From NCBI GenBank assembly GCA_002319875.1, contig DCFS01000200.1, positions 1 to 59,759 of the forward strand: DNA of 59,759 nt. The letters are read 5' to 3'. Below are positions 34,872 through 42,697 of the stretch, one piece after another. This stretch comes from Treponema sp. UBA1798 (GTDB taxonomy: Bacteria; Spirochaetota; Spirochaetia; Treponematales; Treponemataceae). The notes under the pieces were generated by a model. The model saw only the letters and a program-made list of their open reading frames with translations. It was not told the DNA's origin and ran no database searches. Position 1 is the first letter of the stretch. Each line of letters begins with the position of its first letter. The translations under genes and the position numbers were made by a program.

Positions 34872-36374
34872 ATGAATAAAAAAATTGGTCATGCAATTTC
34901 AAATCTCTTTCTAACCTTTTGTCTGATTATTTTTGCTTCACAGTGCTTTGCCCAGTCTCCATCGGTTTCAGCAAAGGAAGCTTCGGATTCAACCTTAAAA
35001 TATTTGAGAATTATAAACAGCGTTTTTAATTATGCGCAGCAGAATTATGTTGATGAGGTAGATCCCAAAGTGCTATATGAAGGGGCTATGAAGGGAATGC
35101 TTGAGGCTCTGGGGGATCCCTATACGCTCTATCTCGATGCAGATTCCATGAGAGATCTTACGGATACTACTTCGGGTAACTTCGGGGGCTTGGGGCTCAA
35201 TATAACGAAATTACTTCAGACAACGCCTGATAAACCTGCGTATGTTGAAGTTGTATCTCCTATAGAAAATACACCGGCTGCGAAGGCTGGCATTCAGGCA
35301 GGCGATTATATTACAGCCATAGATGGAACGCCAACACCGGATCTCAGTATGGAAGCAGTTCTTGCCAAACTTCGTGGTGCACCGGGAACTACGGTTGAGG
35401 TTTCACTTCTGCGGGGTTCAAGTATTGAATTCAAGAAAACTCTTGAAAGGGCAATAATTGAAGTTCCCACGGTAAAGTACACGATGATAGATTCTATAGG
35501 ATATATGAAGATAATCCAGTTTACCCCTGAAACGCCGAAGCGTGTACAGGACGGCATTGATTATTTCAAGCAGAAGAAAATAAGCAGCCTTATTATAGAT
35601 GTGCGAAATAATCCCGGCGGATTGATAACGAGTGTTGCGGAGGTTGCAGATAAATTTATAGATTCCGGTACCATTGTTTCGACCAAAAGCCGCCTCGATT
35701 TTCAGGACAGTGTTTTTACAGCAAGTCCGGAAAAGACCACAATGCAGAAAAATATTCCGATTGTTGTTTTGATTAATAAGGGATCGGCAAGTGCTTCTGA
35801 GATACTTTCCGGTGCACTGAAGGATGATCATCTTGCATATCTGGTTGGGCAGAATACTTATGGAAAAGGATCCGTTCAGCAGATGCTTCCGCTGAGTGAT
35901 ACGGATGGTATAAAAATGACTATGGCCCGATATTATACTCCGAGTGATGCCAATATAGATAAGGTTGGCATTCCGCCTGACAGGGAAGTTCTTTTTCCTG
36001 TTTTAACGGCAGACGAGGAAAAAACATACTCGGATCTTATAAAAAATGATGTTATCAGCGGATATGTAAAAAATCATCCGGGCATGTCAGAAAAAGATAT
36101 CGCAGGGTATGCTGCAGTCCTTCAGAAGACATACAAGCTTGACTTGCGTACATTGCGCAGAATTATCCGTCTTGAAGCGGACCGGTCTAAGGGCGGAATT
36201 CTGTATGATCTTGATTATGATGTGCAATTGAATGCTGCACTTGATATTCTTAAAAAAGAAGATTTTACCGCATTAATGAAATCAACAAAAACAATAAAGG
36301 AACTGCAGAAGGCCGCAGCCGGTGCTTCAGTTCTTGCGTCCCAGAATACGGTAACTAAAAAGAATACGCAATGA
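34872..36374 (+). CDS. ctp: C-terminal processing protease (S41)
   Basis: A 500 aa secreted protease. Signal peptide ends near CFAQ (about 27). A PDZ domain follows (about 95-180), then the S41 core with NNPGGL, KGSASASEIL and YGKGSVQ. Ser307 and Lys332, 25 residues apart, fit the Ser-Lys dyad. It would trim periplasmic or envelope proteins from their C-termini. It heads an apparent operon with rsmE (four-base overlap), a GT26-like gene and a sigma54-activator-like gene. Divergent from the MinD-like gene. Confidence 0.93.
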   Translation: MNKKIGHAISNLFLTFCLIIFASQCFAQSPSVSAKEASDSTLKYLRIINSVFNYAQQNYVDEVDPKVLYEGAMKGMLEALGDPYTLYLDADSMRDLTDTTSGNFGGLGLNITKLLQTTPDKPAYVEVVSPIENTPAAKAGIQAGDYITAIDGTPTPDLSMEAVLAKLRGAPGTTVEVSLLRGSSIEFKKTLERAIIEVPTVKYTMIDSIGYMKIIQFTPETPKRVQDGIDYFKQKKISSLIIDVRNNPGGLITSVAEVADKFIDSGTIVSTKSRLDFQDSVFTASPEKTTMQKNIPIVVLINKGSASASEILSGALKDDHLAYLVGQNTYGKGSVQQMLPLSDTDGIKMTMARYYTPSDANIDKVGIPPDREVLFPVLTADEEKTYSDLIKNDVISGYVKNHPGMSEKDIAGYAAVLQKTYKLDLRTLRRIIRLEADRSKGGILYDLDYDVQLNAALDILKKEDFTALMKSTKTIKELQKAAAGASVLASQNTVTKKNTQ

Positions 36375-37180
36375 GGCAGTATATTGCTTCTGATTTTCCT
36401 GATTCGCAGGGATTATTGAGAATTACCGGGAAAGATTACCGGTATTTTCATAAGATTCTCCGGGTAAAGTCCGGGGATATGATACAGGTAAGACTCCCGG
36501 ATCAGGTTTTGCAGAATATGACTGTTTGTACTCCGAATAAATATGGTAAGGATATCATTTTACAGGTTTGTACAGAGCATAGTGAATGTGGAAAAAGTCT
36601 TACAAGAGGAACAAGCGCTTCTGAAATATCCGCTACGGTTGCAAAACCGGAGTATTGGTTGTTTCAGTTTATTGCACGTCCGCAGAAAATGGATATAATA
36701 ATACGCCAGGCAACTGAATGTGGCGTTCATTTGATTGTGCCGGTCATTGGTGAGTATACGCAGTCCGGCAATATTGCGGGAACCGTGCGCTCTGGCCGTA
36801 TCGAACGGATTATACATGAAGCCCGGCAGCAGAGCGGATCTTCTGTAGAAACAAAGGTTGTTGAGCCGGTAAATATTCATGATGCAGTTTTGTTATGGCA
36901 GCAGCATACTGAAGATGCAGATATGAAAAGTCATGCAGCTTTTGTGTTGTATGAGCGGGAAACCGACAGGAAAACGTTTACAGAACTGATAGAGAGTTTA
37001 ACGGATATCAGAACTGCTGCTCTTGCTGTTGGTTGTGAGGGTGGAATAAGCCCTTCTGAAATTGAATATTTGATGTCGGCAGGTTTTATACCTGTTCATC
37101 TTATGACAAATATTTTGCGTTGTGAAACGGCGGCTTTATATGGTCTTGCTGTTTTGCAGACTGCAGTTAAAGAAAAGTGA
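36371..37180 (+). CDS. rsmE: 16S rRNA m3U1498 methyltransferase RsmE
   Basis: A 269 aa SPOUT methyltransferase. N-terminal PUA-like domain (HKILRVKSGDMIQV), then ARPQKMDIIIRQATECGVHLIVPV, and the knot region AVGCEGGISPSEIE with LMTNILRCETAALYGLAVLQ. The start overlaps the ctp stop by four bases (ATGA). The linker near residues 60-90 is longer than in short homologues. Confidence 0.93.
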   Translation: MRQYIASDFPDSQGLLRITGKDYRYFHKILRVKSGDMIQVRLPDQVLQNMTVCTPNKYGKDIILQVCTEHSECGKSLTRGTSASEISATVAKPEYWLFQFIARPQKMDIIIRQATECGVHLIVPVIGEYTQSGNIAGTVRSGRIERIIHEARQQSGSSVETKVVEPVNIHDAVLLWQQHTEDADMKSHAAFVLYERETDRKTFTELIESLTDIRTAALAVGCEGGISPSEIEYLMSAGFIPVHLMTNILRCETAALYGLAVLQTAVKEK

Positions 37181-37192
37181 GGAGATGAAATA

Positions 37193-37930
37193 ATGCCCTT
37201 ACAGCGGATAAACCTTCTTGGTGTGCCTGTCGATATATGCCGTCAGGAAGATCTTGAATCAGTGATATTGGAATTGCTGGCAAAACCTGGAACAAAACAG
37301 ATTGTTTTTCTATCTGTATGGAATCTGTTGAAAGCGCGACAGCAGAACGATTATGCGGAATGCATTCGTAATGCTGATCTTATTCTGCCTGTTTCGAAAA
37401 GTATACTGAGAGGCGCCAGATTTTTGCGGCTTGCTGTTCCTGTCCGCTATAATCCTTTTTCGGCCGTAATAAATGTGCTTTCTGTTCTGGAATCACATTA
37501 TAAATCACTGTATCTGCTTGGCAGCAGAAAAAGTATGCTTCAGACTGCGGAGAGCAATGTGCATGCAACTTTCCCTGGTTTACAGATAGTTGGAAGATAT
37601 GTCGGTTATTATCCTAAAAATATTGAAAAAAATGTAATCGAGGCTATTTACAAGGCTTCCCCCTCGCTTGCACTTCTTTGTGACGGTATACGGGAAAAGG
37701 ATGTATGGGCATATCACCGGAGAAACCAGTTTTCGTCAAGTATTTTCCTTTATTATAAAGATGCGATAGGTATTTTTTCCGAGCGTATTAACCGTGTCAG
37801 CGAAACTGTCTTTGATCACGGGTATGAAATATGGATCGAAATTTTACATAATCCCTTAAAAATATTTTTATTGTTTCCTTATCTGTGGTATAATATGTTA
37901 CTTGCCTGGTATCGAATAAGAAAACTGTAA
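37193..37930 (+). CDS. WecG/TagA (GT26)-like protein, motifs degenerate
   Basis: A 245 aa protein that aligns along its length with GT26 glycosyltransferases: LLGVPVDI at the start, RNADLILP, LYLLGSRKSM and FPGLQIVGRYVGYY. In active members ADLVLPDG carries an essential Asp; here it reads ADLILPVSKS, and the later GxPxQExW motif reads DGIREKDVW. The C-terminus ends in a hydrophobic, basic amphipathic stretch like the membrane-binding tail of TagA. Either a changed acceptor or a non-catalytic role is possible. SD GAGGAG precedes the ATG. Confidence 0.75.
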   Translation: MPLQRINLLGVPVDICRQEDLESVILELLAKPGTKQIVFLSVWNLLKARQQNDYAECIRNADLILPVSKSILRGARFLRLAVPVRYNPFSAVINVLSVLESHYKSLYLLGSRKSMLQTAESNVHATFPGLQIVGRYVGYYPKNIEKNVIEAIYKASPSLALLCDGIREKDVWAYHRRNQFSSSIFLYYKDAIGIFSERINRVSETVFDHGYEIWIEILHNPLKIFLLFPYLWYNMLLAWYRIRKL

Positions 37931-37956
37931 ATTCTCCTTATTTAGGGAAGGATAGT

Positions 37957-39111
37957 ATGCATTCCTCCTATCCTGATAGGTGTATTATTGTATTTTCAGC
38001 GAGAAAAGAAGTTATCCTTTTCTGCAAGGGAATATTCGGGGAGATCTTCCGTTTATTCATTTATCCGAGTTTTTTTCTGCCTGAACAAAAGGATGTTGTA
38101 GAACCGGAAGCCGTACTTGTCGATCCCGGAATATCCGTCAGATGCAATCAGTTTGAACTGGACGCGCTTATTACCCGTTTTTATGCGGTAAAACCTGTAT
38201 TTATTGTTCCCCAAAATGAACTTGCTTTTTTCCTTTCACGTTATAGCAGTAATGATTTTTCATTTATACCGATTCCCTGTGATCCGGAAATGTTAAGAGG
38301 CTTTCCTTTTTTCTGCAAAAAAAACTCAGTGAAAGAATATAAGTCAGATCCGGAATGGCCTGCGGTCGCAAATTCTGATATAGCCGGTCTGGATAAAATG
38401 ATCGGAGACTCGGTATGCATGAAGTCGCTCAAACATAAAATTGCTTTTATTGCAAAGGAGGAAGTAACCTTATTGCTTCAGGGGGAGACCGGTACCGGAA
38501 AGACGTTTGCTGCCGATCTTATACATGCACTATCGAAGCGAAAGGGAAAACGGTTCTGTACAATAAATATGTCGACCGTACCTGAGAACCTTGCTGATAG
38601 TGAACTTTTCGGTACCGTACGAGGAGCTTTTACAGGCGCTGTAGAGCATTCCGGAATTTTCGGAGCAGCTGATGGCGGTACTTTATTCCTTGATGAAATA
38701 GGAAATACACCGCTATCTGTGCAGGCAAAACTTCTCCGTGTACTGGAAACTTACCATTACAGAAGCATCGGATCAGCAGAAGAAAAAAAAACTGATGTAC
38801 GTCTTATTTTTGCAACGAACGCTAACCTGAAAGAGCTTATCAGCAGGGGTGAATTCCGTCTGGATCTTTATAACAGAATGAACATTGTTCCTCTTGTATT
38901 CCCGTCTCTCAGAGATCATAAAGAAGACATTCCTCTGCTTGCCGACGATGTTGTTAAAAACCATAATAAAAAAATTTCAGATAAGGCAAAATATGTTTTA
39001 ATGAAATACGATTGGCCGGGAAATATACGTCAGCTTATTCATTGTCTGAAACGGGCCTGTCTGTTTTGTAATAATGACGTAATTACCGCCTGTGATATTT
39101 TTATTGACTAG
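37957..39111 (+). CDS. Sigma54-activator-like AAA+ protein without HTH
   Basis: A 384 aa protein. The AAA+ core has Walker A GETGTGKT (176-183), the sigma54-contact loop GAFTGA (223-228), Walker B GGTLFLDE (240-247), a RLDLYNR arginine-finger segment (301-307) and PGNIRQL (354-360). All are intact, so it should be able to remodel sigma54 polymerase. The protein stops 25 residues after PGNIRQL and has no Fis-type HTH. The first 120 residues look like a divergent receiver fold (AVLVDPGIS at 52-60 where the phospho-Asp region would be). SD GGAAGGA precedes the ATG. Confidence 0.85.
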   Translation: MHSSYPDRCIIVFSARKEVILFCKGIFGEIFRLFIYPSFFLPEQKDVVEPEAVLVDPGISVRCNQFELDALITRFYAVKPVFIVPQNELAFFLSRYSSNDFSFIPIPCDPEMLRGFPFFCKKNSVKEYKSDPEWPAVANSDIAGLDKMIGDSVCMKSLKHKIAFIAKEEVTLLLQGETGTGKTFAADLIHALSKRKGKRFCTINMSTVPENLADSELFGTVRGAFTGAVEHSGIFGAADGGTLFLDEIGNTPLSVQAKLLRVLETYHYRSIGSAEEKKTDVRLIFATNANLKELISRGEFRLDLYNRMNIVPLVFPSLRDHKEDIPLLADDVVKNHNKKISDKAKYVLMKYDWPGNIRQLIHCLKRACLFCNNDVITACDIFID

Positions 39112-39116
39112 CTGAT

Positions 39117-39842
39117 TTACTTTTTTGTTGCAAGCCCTGCCGCCTTGGTAAAAATTTTCTCAAGGTATTGAGCCTCGCTTTCAGATATTGCAGCCCTCGA
39201 AAGTATTGAGCGCCAGAATTTCTGCATTTCAGGACGTCCAGCTACACTGAAAAACCCGATTTTATGAAGATTATCAGAGATTGTGTTTACTGTAGCATCG
39301 ATCCGATCCAATGATACAGGTGTATATCCATGTATGTTTTTTGAATTCGTACGGAAAAGATGGTAACAAAGTATTTGTACGGCATGTGACAGATTCAGAG
39401 ATGCAAAATTGTCACTGGATGGGATTGTAATTCCCAGTGTACATTCAAGCATTTCTTCATCGGTCAGACCTGTGCGTTCATTGCCGAAGATAACCGCAAC
39501 ATTGCCTCCCGTCTCATCCCCTGTTATTTTGTTTGCCATAGCCGCAAATTCTTCAGGGAAAAGCAATTTTCCTTTTCTTTTTTTCCCCCGGCGGCGCGTC
39601 GTCCCCGCTGAAAGCGTACAATCTGCAGTTGCTTCCGTTATGGAATTGAAAAATTCTGCAGAATCCCATATCGCTGCAGCATGGATTGCTAATATACGTA
39701 CTCGTGTATCATCAAAATCTTCACGTTTTCCCACTATTCTGAGATGCTGTATATCGTTATTGGCCATCGCCCGACAGACGGCTCCGATATTTCTGCTTTC
39801 TTCTGGGCGATCCAGAATGATGTATATTTTTGTTAAATTCAT
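39117..39842 (-). CDS. trmJ: tRNA 2'-O-methyltransferase TrmJ-like (SpoU family)
   Basis: A 241 aa SPOUT methyltransferase. Motifs EESRNIGAVCRAM, VAVIFGNERTGLTDEE and SLNLSHAVQILCYHL match TrmJ, which modifies position 32 of tRNAs; a relative with another RNA target is possible. It converges with the AAA+ gene (five bases between stops) and diverges from the SDR gene. No SD; a -10-like TATAGT ends five bases before its ATG. Confidence 0.85.
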   Translation of the reverse strand: MNLTKIYIILDRPEESRNIGAVCRAMANNDIQHLRIVGKREDFDDTRVRILAIHAAAIWDSAEFFNSITEATADCTLSAGTTRRRGKKRKGKLLFPEEFAAMANKITGDETGGNVAVIFGNERTGLTDEEMLECTLGITIPSSDNFASLNLSHAVQILCYHLFRTNSKNIHGYTPVSLDRIDATVNTISDNLHKIGFFSVAGRPEMQKFWRSILSRAAISESEAQYLEKIFTKAAGLATKK

Positions 39843-39847
39843 ACCGT

Positions 39848-39880
39848 ACTATACTATTTTTGTTCTATTTACGCTATAAT
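39848..39880. promoter_or_regulatory. Overlapping divergent -10 boxes for trmJ and the SDR gene
   Basis: Minus strand: TATAGT at 39853-39848, five bases from the trmJ ATG (39842). Plus strand: TATAAT at 39875-39880, seven bases from the SDR ATG (39888). The whole intergenic region is 45 bases. Neither gene has an SD, and -35 matches are weak on both sides. Confidence 0.55.
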
Positions 39881-39887
39881 TTTATAA

Positions 39888-40640
39888 ATGGGACAATTTA
39901 GCGGGAAAAAAGCATTAGTAATCGGTGGCTCCGGTGGAATCGGAAAGGAATTGAGCCGTCTTCTTGTCGTTTCTGGGGCCTCTGTTATTATACATGGAGG
40001 ACATGAAACTCCTGATTTTATCCGTTTTATTGAGGACCTGCAGAGGATTGCAGATGTAATGGATACTCATATATCTGTCGGAAAAACAACCGTTTTTTTT
40101 GAAAATTCAGATTTCAGTAAAGAGTGTCATGCTCTTGATACCTTCCTTGCTCAGGCTGATATACTGTGTGTCTGTTTCGGACCCTTCCTTCAGAAATCAC
40201 TCGATACCACTACGCTTGAAGACTGGCAGAGAATTTCCTTATTAAATTATGCGCTTCCCGGATACTGTGTCAGCAGTGCACTTCGATATATGACGGAAAG
40301 AAAATGGGGCAGAATCCTTCTTTTCGGAGGGACGAGAACATATTCTGTAAATGCATTTAAAACCAATGCTGCCTATGCCGGTGCCAAGACTGCTGTCTGT
40401 AGTCTTGTACGTTCCGTTGCCGGCAGTTATGCAATTCATGGTATAACCTGTAATGCGCTCGTTCCCGGGTTTGTTGAAACCGAGTATCAGGGAATAGATG
40501 AGAAAAAAAAGCTTGCTGATAGATTTCCGGGAGGCTCCCTGATAACTGCGGCAGCTGTAGCAAAATACGGTATGTTTTTACTGGAATCGCAGGATTTAAA
40601 TGGAGTTCTATTGAATGCGGACAGAGGGTGGAATCCATAA
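39888..40640 (+). CDS. SDR-family oxidoreductase
   Basis: A 250 aa Rossmann-fold protein. The cofactor motif is GGSGGIGK (about 14-21), the active-site YAGAK carries Tyr and Lys, and an NYALPG segment supplies the Asn. The usual Ser 12-14 residues before Tyr is replaced by Thr or Arg in GGTRTYS. It resembles FabG-like 3-oxoacyl reductases in overall layout, but substrate cannot be told. A leaderless mRNA is predicted from TATAAT at 39875-39880. Confidence 0.85.
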   Translation: MGQFSGKKALVIGGSGGIGKELSRLLVVSGASVIIHGGHETPDFIRFIEDLQRIADVMDTHISVGKTTVFFENSDFSKECHALDTFLAQADILCVCFGPFLQKSLDTTTLEDWQRISLLNYALPGYCVSSALRYMTERKWGRILLFGGTRTYSVNAFKTNAAYAGAKTAVCSLVRSVAGSYAIHGITCNALVPGFVETEYQGIDEKKKLADRFPGGSLITAAAVAKYGMFLLESQDLNGVLLNADRGWNP

Positions 40641-40692
40641 TAAAAGAAAAATAGCAGGAACCATATATATATGAATATTATGTATTTCAGGT

Positions 40693-40722
40693 TTGACATT
40701 TTTGCAATTTTTGGTGTATCAT
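40693..40722 (+). promoter_or_regulatory. Candidate promoter for the STAS gene
   Basis: TTGACA at 40693-40698, an 18-base spacer, and TATCAT at 40717-40722. The leader is about 55 bases and carries an SD GGTGGAAGG, unlike the neighbouring units. Confidence 0.55.
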
Positions 40723-40784
40723 TATATAACTATTGGGTCTGATATAAAAAATGATTTTTAGGTAACAGGCATGGTGGAAGGCAT

Positions 40785-41336
40785 ATGGTAAACAATAACA
40801 ATTTAGTTTCTGGTTTCAACGATGAAAAAGATGACAGCCTTAAAATTACACTGGAAAAAGTTGATGAAGTCCAAAGTTGCCTCAATATACATTTGAATGG
40901 TTATATTGATACGTATAACTCAAGTTTTTTTCTTAAACGGATTTCAAAGGTTGTGGAAGCAGGTTATATTAATCTTATTTTTAACTGTGGTGCCCTTAAT
41001 TATGTTTCTTCGACCGGAATAGGTTCTTTTACTGCTTTTCTGAAAATGGTTAAACCGAAGGGCGGTGATATTGTTCTGCTTGAAATTCAACCCAAAGTTT
41101 ATGAGGTTTTTCAGCTGCTCGGATTTTCTCAATTTTTCAATATTAAAAATTCTTATGCAGAAGCGGTTGGTTTTTTTAAGAATGGTACTACGGAAATTAA
41201 TACCGTCTTTCCTGTTATTTTTTCATGTCCTGTATGCTCGAAGCGCTTAAAGGCTATCCGTTCTGGACGCTTCCGCTGTTCCGAATGCAAATCGATTTTA
41301 ACAGTAGATCCTCAGGGACAGGTTTCCCTTGGTTAA
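40785..41336 (+). CDS. STAS-domain protein with C-terminal zinc ribbon
   Basis: A 183 aa protein. Residues about 18-130 form a STAS domain of the anti-sigma-antagonist type, with YVSSTGIGSF at 73-82, where a Ser is the phosphorylation site in SpoIIAA/RsbV. Residues 146-175 form a ribbon with CPVC (148/151) and CSEC (165/168). The fusion suggests a partner-switching regulator tied to a nucleic-acid or protein-binding ribbon. No kinase or sigma factor gene is adjacent. Confidence 0.85.
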   Translation: MVNNNNLVSGFNDEKDDSLKITLEKVDEVQSCLNIHLNGYIDTYNSSFFLKRISKVVEAGYINLIFNCGALNYVSSTGIGSFTAFLKMVKPKGGDIVLLEIQPKVYEVFQLLGFSQFFNIKNSYAEAVGFFKNGTTEINTVFPVIFSCPVCSKRLKAIRSGRFRCSECKSILTVDPQGQVSLG

Positions 41337-41360
41337 ACGCTGGAAGCTAAACTGATTTTG

Positions 41361-41393
41361 AAAAAACTGCCGTTTTATAACGGCAGTTTTTTT
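41361..41393 (+). terminator. Terminator after the STAS gene
   Basis: Arms 41361-41374 and 41379-41392 with a four-base loop and a run of seven T (41387-41393). Confidence 0.9.
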
Positions 41394-41743
41394 ATGGAAG
41401 TGTATAACTTGTGGACAAATTGTACTTTTATCTGTATAACCTGCTACTGGTCCTGTTTCTAATTCCCTTAAATATAAAAAAATGCATTTTTACTGAAGAT
41501 TGTTATATAATTTCTTGTATTATAATGACTTGATTTGTACTGTCCCAATTCCAGACAAGATAGGGAGTTAACAGTATTCAGATAGTGTTTTGTGTTGATA
41601 TTTTATATCTGTGGATAACTTGTGTATTTAAAGAGGTATTCCCTGTATATAAATCTCATTTTTCTATATAAAATAACCAGATACAAAAAAACCTGTGGTT
41701 CTTGCTGTTGTTTTATCCCTCATTTCATGTTATTCTGAGCAGG
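41394..41743. other. AT-rich intergenic region with DnaA-box-like sites
   Basis: About 350 bases without a gene. TGTGGATAA at 41610-41618 is a perfect DnaA box (reverse of TTATCCACA), and TGTGGACAA at 41410-41418 has one mismatch. TTGTTA at 41500-41505 with TATAAT at 41521-41526 is promoter-like with a short spacer. The promoter of the next gene is at 41708-41736. I see no tRNA or clear ncRNA. dnaA is not in the window, so an origin is not claimed. Confidence 0.4.
41708..41736 (+). promoter_or_regulatory. Promoter abutting the 41744 start
   Basis: TTGTTT at 41708-41713, 17-base spacer, and TGT-TATTCT with the -10 at 41731-41736 (extended). Seven bases remain before ATG 41744. A leaderless mRNA is predicted. 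Confidence 0.55.
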
Positions 41744-42697
41744 ATGAAATCTGTAATCGGTTTTATTATTATTTTTTTTGGTACCTGTTTATTTGGAAGT
41801 TCTATAATTGCGGTCCTCTATATGTTTTATATAGAATGTACCTGTTTTGTTGCAGGTGTACCACTGTCCTTTTTTTCTGTTCCTTTTTTTCTTTACGGAT
41901 TTGCGCAGGCACTCCCCATAATCCTGTTGCTTTCGCCAATGTTCCTTTCTTTATACCGGATACGTCATCCGTCTGGTTTTATTTTACCCCTTACCGTTTT
42001 TGTTTGTCTGAATATTCTCATATGGAGTATTTTATTGCCCTTCAGCATCCGGTTGCTTGAAAGCATACCTGAAAATCCTGTTGCCGGGCAGCCTGTTCTG
42101 TCACCCGGTTATTTCAGAACAAAGGACAATACTGTATATTATTTCACATCTGTATCAGATAAAAATATGGCAGCCGGTCTGGGGATAAATCTCAATGAAA
42201 TAGATAAATCCCAAAACGGTATTTTTTCTTTTGACAATATGCATTTGCAAAGAGAAGCTGATTCCACATTTGCAGAGCCTCTGATCCGGGATACGCTGGC
42301 TGTACCGTCGCTGTTAAAAAAAATATTTTCTCTTTTTACTATTTTATTATCGGAGGCTGTTATTTCTTTCGGCAAAGGACTATCAGGATGGGCTCTTTTT
42401 GCCTCATTTGGATTAACCCTTGCTACGGTATACGGATTTGTGAACTTTTTTTCATGGAGACTCTTAAACGGATTCCAGGTTGTTTTTATGACGATAGGAA
42501 TCTTGCTGCTGAACAGCATCTATTATGGAACGGGGCTATTTTTGGGGCTGGATGCATGGCTGAATGGCTATACCGCAAAATTTGTTTCTTTTTATATTCC
42601 TTCAATAGCGGCTGTTAATGTTATCTGCTGCGTACTTTTTCTGATAACAGGCATCATATCAACCATCCGTCATAAAGCGTGGGGGACAAGAGAATGA
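41744..42697 (+). CDS. Multi-pass membrane protein, function unknown
   Basis: A 317 aa protein with about three hydrophobic segments in the first 115 residues, an extracytoplasmic-looking segment of about 90 residues (NPVAGQPVLSPGYFRT and on), and three more membrane segments at the end. This layout recalls LptF/LptG-type permeases, but I see no sequence motif to support that. It overlaps the next gene by four bases (ATGA), so the two products probably act together. I do not recognise it. Confidence 0.75.
   Translation: MKSVIGFIIIFFGTCLFGSSIIAVLYMFYIECTCFVAGVPLSFFSVPFFLYGFAQALPIILLLSPMFLSLYRIRHPSGFILPLTVFVCLNILIWSILLPFSIRLLESIPENPVAGQPVLSPGYFRTKDNTVYYFTSVSDKNMAAGLGINLNEIDKSQNGIFSFDNMHLQREADSTFAEPLIRDTLAVPSLLKKIFSLFTILLSEAVISFGKGLSGWALFASFGLTLATVYGFVNFFSWRLLNGFQVVFMTIGILLLNSIYYGTGLFLGLDAWLNGYTAKFVSFYIPSIAAVNVICCVLFLITGIISTIRHKAWGTRE

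Noticed and set aside
41394..41743. Replication origin
   Set aside because: Only one perfect DnaA box and no dnaA/dnaN; evidence is too thin.
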